A DNA stretch of 64,000 bases from Pteria penguin (taxonomy: Eukaryota > Mollusca > Bivalvia > Pterioida > Pteriidae): NCBI GenBank assembly GCA_035048485.1, contig CM068583.1:45323790-45387789 (forward strand). The letters run 5' to 3'. A model generated the notes under the pieces. The model searched no databases. It saw only the letters and a list, made by a program, of their open reading frames with translations, and was not told where the DNA came from. Below are positions 13,401-25,400 of the stretch, in pieces. Every line of letters starts with the position of its first letter. The first letter of the stretch is position 1. The translations under genes were made by a program, and so were the position numbers.

Positions 13401-16400
13401 AATCTCTACAATTAGAATAAAAAATTTCTCTTAAATTAAAACTACATATGTATGGAAAATTTCCTCCCTAATTAAGGTCATTCCAAGAATGGAAAAATTC
13501 ACAATGCTTTTATCAGTGTTATGACTAAAGGTATTAAAGTTCACCCACCTTCTTGTGTCTACAATCAAGTCTGATGATATGGAGAACCATATATGCTTGG
13601 TTCTTCCTCTGCAAAAATTGTCCAGCACTATGCCTGCAATCTGAATGTAATTTGCTATTTAGTAATATATAGAATATATATAAATATTTAGAAATACTTA
13701 CTTAACTTTTACAAACTGGAATATAAAACTAACAAAATACCCCTAACAAAAGACATCAACCTAAGTATGTCAAATCTGCTAATTGAAGGTGATAAATGTA
13801 CATGTAAATATATTTCATATCATAAATTTTTTTTTTACAAAATCATAAATCATTATCAAATTTTAACTTTACCCTTGCGACCCCTGTAAGTTCATGAATT
13901 TAAAGAGTCTTTTATTCACCAAGTCATTTTCTAATGATTATTTTTTCAGAAGTCTGTAGATCAAAACATTTTTCATATCACTAATTACTTTGTGCAATAC
14001 CTAACTGCAATACAAATACTAGCTAATATACCTGTCTTCCCTTTCCTACACCAGCAGCATCTCCTATGAAGAAACCAGCCCTTTCACCATTTGGCAAGAT
14101 TCTCAAGTGTTGCTGACACTAGGAATATAAAGTACAAAATAAGACAGTATATACTTTTAGTCATTCAATAAAAGAATTCATGAAGTTGGAAAGTAATAAT
14201 GTCATTACATACAAATGATGTTACCCTTGTGTAACAAGTTATGCTATGGAAATATATGGTCGCAAGTGGTGGTTAAGACCTTGCTATTTTCATCAATTTT
14301 ATTTAATGATTAAATTATGAATGTAAAGCTAGACTTTGTCATCAATATATAAAAGAATCAAAAGTGTAAATTAACTATATCAAGACTTGAAAATTAAGAA
14401 AAAGTTTTTTGCTTCTGCTTAAAAGTTGCAAATTTTCAGTTATGACCTTACATGTCCACAGTCAAATCACAAAACATGAAAATACAAAATACAAAAAAAA
14501 AAAAAGGTTTTGCATTAAACTCTGAAAAAAGATTAACATAACTTTTATGCAGTCAATTAGCTTTTCTAAAAGTACTTAGCAAAAGAAAAAACAATTCAAA
14601 GAGGGAAGAGGAATGGTCAAAGAAGATGAGTGGTCTGATTGTCCTGTGACCACATGTACAGATAGTATGTGATTGCTGAGGAATATCTAGTGAAACCTGA
14701 CAAATGAGTACATGTAATAAGTACAGAAACACATGCAGCTGAAAGTCTCAATATGTCATACAGGTCAAGACAGCTTATTCTGTACCATACTTTAGTAAGA
14801 TGAGTTGTCAGAAGACAACAGAGCCTGCCAGTAGGGCACAGTCAGAGGGAAAGCATGTATTTTCAGTGTTCTTTTAATTCAAGGTGAAATCCAACGTAAA
14901 GGTCAAAAGTTAAGCATATGAAAGCTCTGGTCACAATGAATCTACATCTGAAATCCACTTCCTAATATTTCAAATGAAAAAGCCCAGATAAAAGTTTTGA
15001 AAAAGTAGGTCAAATTTCAAATTAAGGTAATAAGGTCAAATGTTATGGTATAAAATGAAAGGTTTTGATATGAAGAAACTATATGTGAAGTTTCAAAGCC
15101 CTACCTCTCTTGGTTCAAATGTTGTAGCCAATGTTAAAGTTTTTGAAAAGTAGGTCAAACTCCACAGTCAAGGTAACAAGGTCAAAGATCATGGTTCCAA
15201 ATGAAGTGGTTTTCCACAAGGTACCCATGTGTGAAGTTTCAAAGCTCTAACCCTCTTGGTTCAAAGTTATATCCAACGTAAAAAAATTTTGAAAAGTAGG
15301 TCAAACTGCAAGGTCAAAGGTCATAGTCCCAAATGAAACGGCCTTCCACACAGTATCCATGTGTGAAGTTTCAAAACCCTATCCATTTTGGTGCAAAAGT
15401 TATAGCTAAGTTTAGTTTTTGAAAAGTAGGTCAAACACCAAAGTCAAGGTCAAAAAGTCAAAGATCTTGATCCCAAATAAAAGGGCCTTCACTTGGTATC
15501 CATGTGTGAATTTTCATAGCCAAACCCCTCTTGGTTCAAAAGTTATAGCAAAGGTTTAAATTTTTGAAAAGAAGGTCATATTTTAAGGTCAAGGTCACAA
15601 TGTCAAAGCTTACAGTCTCAAATAAAAAGGTCTTCAACAAGGTATCCAGGTGTGAAGTTTCAGAGCCCTACCATTCTTGATTCAAAAGTTAAAGCCATGG
15701 TTAAAGATTTGGAAAAGTAGGTCAAACTCCAAGGTCAAGATCACAATGTCAAAGGTCATGGTCCCAAATGAAAGCTCCTTCCACAATGTATCCATGTGTG
15801 AAGTTTCAAGACTTTATACCTCTTGGTTCAAAAGTTATGGCCAGGATAAAAGTCTCTGAAAAATAGGTCAAACTGCAAGGTCAAAGGTCATGGTCCCAAA
15901 TGAAAGGACCTTCCACAAGGTATCCATGTGTGAGGTTTCAAAGCCCTGCCCCTTTTGATTTGGAAAAGTAGGTCAAACTTCAAGGACAAGTCCAAGGTCA
16001 TGGTCCCAAACGCTAGCTTTTCCCACAATGCATACATGTGTGAAGTTTCAAGGTTCTATCCCTCTTGGTTCAAAAGTTATAGCCCATGTTATAGTTACTG
16101 TCTACAGACACTGACAACGACAACGCCGGGGGTATGAATTTAGCTCTACAGACTTTTGTACCAACGAACTAAAAACTGGTATGTGTGAGATGGGAACCTC
16201 AACTGTATATACATATGTAGATACAGGTAAAGACAGCTTATTCTATTCCATACTTTAGGAAAACAAGAGTATCAGTAAAACTGATGGATGCTCCCTGAAA
16301 AGCACTCATAATGCAGGCAACTGATGATTCAGTTCATATACAAAAAATCAGTAAAACTGATGGATGCTCCAAGAAGCACAGCAATAATGAAGGAAATGAA

Positions 16401-19400
16401 TGACTCAATATATAGAAAATCATTGTATGAATTGATGATGATTTCAAATATCATATAAATATCCAAATGAGTAAAATGTGGAACAACAAGTGATCACAGT
16501 ATCATAAACTAAAATGAGTAACCTTGAACATGATTAGTTATGAAATAGAACTTTTTATCGTGAACATGACCTTTCAGAAATGACCTTGAGTGACCTTTGC
16601 CCAAAAGATTTTAACCTATACAACATTTTTGGTGAAGTATGATCAAATCATGATGAAAGGTGTAAAAGATATAAGTACTTCATGGTATTCAAGTCATAGT
16701 TAATAAGTGACCCTGATCTTTCAGAAATGACCTTGAATGAACTTTGTCCAAAAGCCCTTAACCTAAATAACACTTTGGTGAAGTATGATCAAATTCTGAT
16801 GAAAGGTGTAGGAGATATAAGTACTTTATGGTATTTTAAGTCATAGTTAATAAGTGACCTTGACCTTTCAGAAATGGCCTTTGAGTGAACTTTGTCCAAA
16901 AGCTCTTCACGTAAATAACATTTTGGTGAAGTGTGATAAAATTCTGATGAAAGGTATAGGAGATATGAGTTTGGACTAACAGACAGATGGACGGATCGAC
17001 AGCGACTACATGGAAACCTCAAATGTTACATATATATAAGCACAAAGAAAAAATTACAACATTCACAATACATGATCTTCATATTTTACATGATATTAGA
17101 GGCCCAAGACCTGACATGCAACTCTTTGCCAGAATTTTTTTTTTTGGACATTATTGCTTAAATTGTGACGTCACTATCTAGTCCTTTATATCAAAATGAA
17201 AACCCCGGCAAAAAGTAAAATGTCAGGTCTTGAGCCACTTATATCATGTAAAATATGAAGATTGCCTATTCAAGAATGTCGGATCAACCAAGGCTCAATG
17301 CAAGTCACTTTAAAAATAAAAGTTAAATGTGAAAGCACAGTGACAACATTAAAACATCAAATAAATTGTAAAGTTTTTGAGGCCATCACCTCCTCCTTTA
17401 GGACACAATAATTACAAACACATATTAGAGCAAACACAGACTAAAAAGCTATATATGAAGAACTAAACAAAAAAATTGCTCTGGAAACTACATGTTTACA
17501 TGTTGCTGTTGCCAGCAAACATGTATCTACATATACATTTTATATTTCATATATTCTATATTTGTTTTAGTTTTAAAATTTTACATACAGCATAAAGTAC
17601 TCCTTCTAGTTGTAAACTGCTCAGTTTACCAGTCTGAATAACATCAGCAGGCAGAGTGTCGGTCAAAGGATAAATGGCATCTGGCTGGGTTAAGCCCTAA
17701 AAGGAAAGTCATAATAATAATAATAGATAGGAGTAATTTTTACCTAATATGATTGCCAACCTCAAACCTTTAAATTAAGCTGTAAAGAAAAAAATACCTA
17801 AATACTGTGCCTCATTCTCAATGATCACTATAAAAAGCTTAATTCACCATATCTGTTCTACAATTCATATACTGAATTACATACTGAGAGAACAAGTTCT
17901 TTAAGTTACAACAATAACAATACATATTAAATCATGTTTTATCTGTACTATATTAATACACAAGCGTAGCTTTTTTCAAGGCTTAGGTTGCAATCTGAAT
18001 AGAATTAAATCTTAAAGCTGTTAATCACAAAGCCAAACGCTTTATGTAAATAGGAATTACATGTACTTGTTTTTAAAACCATCTTTTTATGCGCAGTCAT
18101 GAATTTTCCCGCTAAAATTTCTAAAGCCACGCCTCATTTTTTCCTTCTTAGGAAAGTAGCCGTGCCTGGAAAGTCTGTCTGATGTTATCGTTAATGTTCG
18201 GAAATAAGTTGGTTTTTATAGTGAGCAAATCTTTTTTCTTTTTAAACTATGATTATTTTATAAGATTTATTTTTAGAAATCTCAATATTTACAGCAGAAT
18301 TATGTGCTAATATTGTTTCTTAGTACTAGATTATTACCCAACATGCCACGCTAATAGAGTTTGCACATGCACCCTCAAAGCAAATTTACTATCTTAATAT
18401 ACAATCGGCCTAGTCTGAATACAATAAATGATAAAGCAAGCAGTTCTGTCTGCACAATATCATTACATACTGCAAGAGGTCCTGCCTCTACTATACCATT
18501 ACATTGTTTAAGAGGTCCTGTCTACACAATATTAATACATACTGCAAGAGGTCCTACCTCTACTGTGCCATTACATTGTGTAAGAGGTCCAGCTTGCACA
18601 ATATCAATACATACTGCAAGAGGTCCTGCCTCTACTGTGCCATTACATAGTGTAAGAGGTCCAGCCTGCACAATATCAATACATACTGCAAGAGGTCCTG
18701 CCTCTACTGTGCCATTACATAGTGTAAGAGGTCCAGCCTGCACAATATCAATACATACTGCAAGAGGTCCTGCCTCTACTGTGCCATTACATAGTGTAAG
18801 AGGTCCAGCCTGCACAATATCAATACATACTGCAAGAGTTCCTGCCTCTACTGTGCCATTATGTAAGTAGAGGTCCAGCCTGCACAATATCAATACATAC
18901 TGCAAGAGGTCCTGCCTCTACTGTGCCATTACATAGTGTAAGAGGTCCAGCCTGCACAATATCAATACATACTGCAAGAGGTCCTGCCTGTACTATACCA
19001 TTACACTGTGTAAGAGGTCCAGTCAGCACAATATCAATACATATTGCAAGAGATCCTGCCTCTACTGTGTCATTACATTGTGTAAGAGGTCCAGCTTGCA
19101 CAATATCAATACATACTGCAAGAGGTCCTATCTCTACTATACCATTACACTGTGTAAGTGTGTAAGAGGTCCAGCTTGCACAATATCAATACATACTGCA
19201 AGAGATCCTGCCTCTACTGTGTCATTACATTGTGTAAGAGGTCCAACTTGCACAATATCAATACATACTGCAAGAGGTCCTATCTCTACTATACCATTAC
19301 ATTGTGAAAAAGGTCCAGCCTGCACAATATCAATACATACTGCAAGAGGTCCTGTCTCTTCAATACCATTACATTGTGTAAGATGTCCAGCCTGCGCAAT

Positions 19401-22400
19401 ATCAATACATACTGCAAGAGGTCCTGCCTCTATTGTGCCATTACACTGTGTAAGAGGTCCAGCCTGCGCAATATCAATACATACTGCAAGAGGTCCTGCC
19501 TCTACTATACCATTACACTGTATAAGAGGTCCAGCTTGAACAACATCAATACATACTGCAAGAGGTCCTGCCTCTACTGTGCCATTACATTGTGTAAGAG
19601 GTCCAGCCTGCACAATATCAATACATAATACAAGAGGTCCTGCCTCTACTATACCATTACATTGTGTAAGAGGTCCAGCTTGCACAATATCAATACATAC
19701 TGCAAGAGAACCTGCCTCTACTATACCATTACACTGTGTAAGAGGTCCAGTTTGCACAATATCAATACATACTGCAAGAGGTTTTGCCTCGACTATACCA
19801 TTACATTGTGTAAGAGGTCCAGCTTGCACAATATAAATACATACTGCAAAAGCTTCTGCCTCTACTGTGCCATTACATTGTGTAAGAGGTCCTACCTGCA
19901 CAATATCAATACATAATACAAGAGGTCCTGCCTCTACTATACCATTACACTGTGTAAGAGGTCCAACTTGCACAATATCAATACATACTGCAAGAGGCTC
20001 TGCCTCTACTGTGCCATTACATTGTGTAAGAGGTTCAGCTTGCACAATATCAATACACACTGCAAGAGGCTCTGCCTCTACTGTGCCATTACATTGTGTA
20101 AGAGGTTCAGCTTGCACAATATCAATACATAATGCAAGAGGTCCTGCCCCTACTGTGCCATTACATTGTGTAAGAGGTCCAGCCTGCACAATATCAATAC
20201 ACACTGCAAGAGGCTCTGCCTCTACTGTGCCATTACATTGTGTAAGAGGTTCAGCTTGCACAATATCAATACACACTGCAAGAGGCTCTGCCTCTACTGT
20301 GCCATTACATTGTGTAAGAGGTCCAGCTTGCACAATATCAATACATAATGCAAGAGGTCCTGCCTCTACTATACCATTACATTGTGTAAGAGGTCCAGCC
20401 TGCACAATATCAATACATACTGCAAAAGATCCTGCCTCTACTGTGCCATTACATTGTGTAAGAGGTCCAGCCTGCACAATATCAATACATACTGCAAGTG
20501 GTGCTGCCTCTACTATACCATTACACTGTGTTATAGGTCCAGCCTGCACAATATCAATACATACTGCAAAAGCTCCTGCCTCTACTGTGTCATTACATTG
20601 TGTAAGAGGTCCAGCCTGCACAATATCAATACATACTGCAAAAGCTTCTGCCTCTACTGTGTCATTACATTGTGTAAGAGGTCCAGCCTGCACAATATCA
20701 ATACATAATGCAAGAGGTCCTGTGTCCAGTATATCAATACATATTGTACGAGATTTTAACTTGTACTGTATCATTATGTTGCAATAAGTCCCATGTGCAC
20801 AATATCAATACATACTGAAAGAAGTCCTGCCTTCATTATGCATATATAGTGACCCTACTAATTCCTGTTTTGTACGGTCTTTTTTATCTTTAGCAAAAAC
20901 TTTCTTACACATTTAACCTCTTTGAAACAACATACAGTATGGTTGTCATGGAATTTAATTTTCCCACGAAGAAACGGCAGCCTTGTGGGTAATAAATTTA
21001 CCTGTAGATTTCAACGCTTTTTCGGCTGAATTTTTACGTGTGATCTGCAATTCAGCTATTATTCAGTGGGCAGCATGGTCATCTGAGCATGGTCACCATA
21101 CACTCTTCTTGATTAAATAACAATGCAGCCGACAGACAGTACTCGGAGAGAGCGGTATCATTAATATGGCAAAGTGTACAAGTTTTTATCATCGGAAATT
21201 ATTATTACATACATAATGTATATCAAATCATCATTTTTGTTCAGGAATGTCATTTTTTTTTCAACAATGATCGTTCCGATATTCTATTATAAACGATCAA
21301 AGTCAATTACAGCATATAGGCTTAAATGCAAACAAGGTAATAATGATTATTTTTTACCATTATTCCTGTCTTTATAATAATTGCAACTGCCAGTATGTGT
21401 TTATTTTCATAAAACATTGCAATTTATTTATATATACTTCAAATTATAACCGATATCTTTCAAAAGCTAGTACAGACCAAGATTATTTAGATCCCCATAT
21501 CATTAAAAACTCATAAAATCGTCATGTGTAAAAGGCCCTGAAATGTCACAACATTCACTCTGGTAAATGCAAATAAATTGTCCAGCGCGTTTGGATTAGA
21601 CAGTGACAATTGAGAGAATAGAGAAAATGATAACAGTTGCACTGTTTACATCTTTCGAGGTATAGTGAATTCTTACCAATTTTCATCACTGGTGAAACTA
21701 AAAGTATGTACCGAAATACTTCCCTTTTAGTTCAATGAATGTGCCATTTTAGACGTTTGATTTGGTATTTATAATAGACTTCTGGAATGCCTGCTGATTC
21801 GTCTACAATGAGGACTTTAACTACCCCCATTCACTGTTTGTTCAACAGGCAATATATTTAACACCTATCCACTGTACAATTAGTACGTTCACCTATCTGG
21901 CAGCTTCATAATGGGCATGCAATAGGGTCAAGTGGACAATTTATACTGCCTCCGATGGACTGCCTGTCGGCTGCATTGTATGGGCTACACGTCGCCGCAC
22001 GTGAATTTTCCTAATTCCACACCAACTGTACAGTTAACTAACATGATTAAAGACAGTAATTTTCACAAAAGTCCCCTATTTCCTGACTGCACTCAGAGTT
22101 CCTTCTTTTCTTTTGCTTGTGTCTACGTGACAATACAACTAAGTATTGTAATTACAATAATTAAGAGGTGCAGTGTTCTCCAAATTTTTCAAAAATCCAC
22201 TTACCAATGGGTATGTGACTAACTGAAATCCACTTACCCAGGGTAAAAATGTACTTACCTAAAGTAAAAAGGCATAATCATTTAAAACTTACAATATGTA
22301 ATGCTGAGAAAAGCATAAAAACGATAAATTTTGCGTATTAAAACGCCATAATTGACTACAGAAGAGTATGACATACTGATCTGCAATTTGTAGGACTGAA

Positions 22401-25400
22401 ACCATACACCTCCCTTACGATATGATTATTATTCTGATACAGCAGTAGCGATACAATGATTTTTGATACCAAACAATATATACTAAAGTTGTTGAAAAAC
22501 TTGGTTCAAAAGGCCTGATCCAACTTTTTACCCACCAGTTACATAATTTCATAGAAATGTCATTAAGACAAGTACATCAACTTTTTCAAGTCAATGGACA
22601 TCCATCCTTTTTATAGGATCAAGGCACATATATTAAACGTATTGTATTCATAAATATAAACAGAAACTTGTAGACCACATTTCATTTGCAGGATTACCAA
22701 TAAAACACTAGATCTACATTTTGCATTACATGATACGTTAGAGACAATTTATCTGACATCAGTTGGATTCATATAGAGAAAATTTATAATGATATGCTTT
22801 GATTTCAAGTTTTGAAGTTCCATTTACATTTTTGAGAGATCTTTTCTTTTTGTATTCAGAATTTCCTGATAAAATTAATTTTTTCAGATAAGCTATATCA
22901 CCCTATTGAATACTTTTGTTATAGGCCTAATATAAATATGCCGTCATAGATGAAGTTTTAAAGAAATTTAAGACATTTGCTTATTTCAAACTGTATTTAA
23001 AAGAGATAAAAATATTACTAAACAAGAAAGATTATACAATTAAATTATTGTACGTTGATCGTACAGCAGAATCGAATCGAAATTGAGACAAATATATCGA
23101 ACATGGCGGAATCGAAAGAAAATATTGAGTCAAGTCGAATTCGTGATTAACTGTATCAGCCCTAGCAATTTATCATCTACTGATCTCAAAACAGCAGTAT
23201 TTTTACTAGCCAGTCAGGATATTTCAAAATCAAATTTTTGTATATCTAGCCCGACGAAATTTTGGTAGCCTTGGGAGTTGGGCTTGTGATTTTCGCGAAT
23301 ATTGGGTCCCCCGTGGCCGCCAAGATCGAGATGGGAAACATACGATTATTAAATATCAAACCTTATATTTGTAAGTCCTTTCGGTTCCGCTATTTCTGGT
23401 TGTGATTTTATTGTCTTTCTTTTAGCAAAGTTTAAAACTGATTGATTGATATTACTCAGAATTTACTTACCACCCGGTAAGAGGTTTAAAGCTTTTCAGT
23501 TACCCAACCTGTTCTTTCACTTACCACGGGTAACGGGTAATGGGATTTCTCGAACACCGAGGTGTTGTATGATTGCAATTTTCAGCTACAGAAAGTTTGT
23601 CAAATTGGAACATGGCTCATATGAAACCAGAATTTGTATTCAGAGACCAACTATCTCAAATGACCTTGTTTCTTTTATCCCTTGAAAAGTCACATAAAAC
23701 AGGTTTGACTGTCCATAGTGATAGGAATCCTGTCTACTCTACATCAATACATAGTGTGGTTCTTCTCTACTACATCAATACATAGTGTGGTTCTTATCTA
23801 CTACATCAATACATAGTGTGGTTCTTCTTTACTACATCAATACATAGTGTGGTTCTTCTCTACTACATCAATACATGGTGCGGTTCTTCTCTACTACATC
23901 AATACATAGTGCAAGAGATTGCCTTCACTATATAAAAGCATACTATTATATAGTACAAGAGGCCCTGTCTCTGTTATATCAGTACATAGTACTAGAAGTC
24001 CCACCACCATTATATTAATACATACTACAAAAGGCCCTGACTACTATATTAATGTATAGTTCAAAAGGTCATGCCTTCACTACATAAATGCATACAAGAG
24101 GTCCTGCCTTTATTATATGTACTGCAAAAAGCACATGTCTTCACTACATAAATGCATACAGGTCGTGCCTCTATTTCATAAATACCTATAAATACATATT
24201 GCAAGCAGTCCTGTTTCCAATATATCAAAACATAATTCAAGAAGTCTAGCAACTACACCATCAATACATCTTGCAAGCAGTCAAACCCCACTTCATTAAA
24301 TCAATTAATACATACTGCAAGAGGTCCTGCCTCCACGATATCACCTGGATGAGGTTGACAGCCCTTCACTATCTCTTTGTGTTGATACACCGAAAACACT
24401 TCTTTACTAAAAAAGAAACATATAATAGGTCAAGGTCACAAAATATTGTGTCTGACTGAAAGAACTATTCAATAACACATTCTGACACCTGTGTAACATC
24501 ACCATCAAAGGCAGCATCTACAAATTGAGCAAGAATGTCAATAGATTGTGCCCTCCTGTAAATAATTTGGGATGGGGAACTACTTTCATATAATATCATC
24601 TTAAACAAATTAGTAAAATGACTGACGACATACATTAGGCAATTTCTTCACCAAGTTGAAGTCCTTCCAGTAAATTTTAACCTGGCAGATTAAATGCATG
24701 TCTCTGAAAACTGCTATTAGGATTTATTATTCTGGCTATATTGTGTATTCATTCCATATTATCTAGTACACCAATATTTTGATAATATAAAATGTAACTT
24801 TTACAAGTCAGAATTTTTCTAAAAACTCATGAAAAGAAACTGGCACCTTGTAGGAAAATCAAAGGAAAACGTTTTTGTCAGGAAATTTGTTTAGGTACAC
24901 ATGTATGACAGAAAGATACCGTATACATGTATACGCACCTATAAGTTGATCCACCTATAAGTCGGTTGGTACTTTTCAGGCTTGAAATTTTGGAATTTGT
25001 CATTGAATCGCCTATGAGACGGTTCTAAATTTTCAATGTACCAATGGCTTGTATTTGCATATGGAATTTTTTCGATGACTTTCAATGAATGGCTTGGAAG
25101 CCTTTCCGCTCTAATGATCGTGTGGTATCACTTGTGTGTAATCAACAATACAGGGGAATTTAAATGACATATTCAATAGTAGGGTATTTAAACTGCTTTC
25201 AGTTACATATAGTTTCTTTTCTAAGAATATAGTAGACATTAAAAGGCAGTTTTGGCCATGGAAATGGCCATTTACTTTGAACGGGCATATTCCTGATCCA
25301 TGCATTCGAACTCTTTGACTCTGCCATTATCATTATTATCATCGAACAGCAGTTTGATCTATAGTTCCGACAAAGGAATGTCGTCACAGATGTTGTTGTC

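Noticed and set aside
19137..20774. 545-codon minus-strand frame as a gene for a repeat protein
   Set aside because: It lies wholly within the 72-bp satellite, the opposite strand is also open, and no start or splice context or flanking unique coding sequence exists. Kept only as a satellite with a test in the findings.
18433..20795. CRISPR-like array
   Set aside because: Units are contiguous with no unique spacers, and the genome is eukaryotic.
21932..22222. 96-codon frame as a gene
   Set aside because: It runs across the left boundary of a transposable element and shows no coding features.
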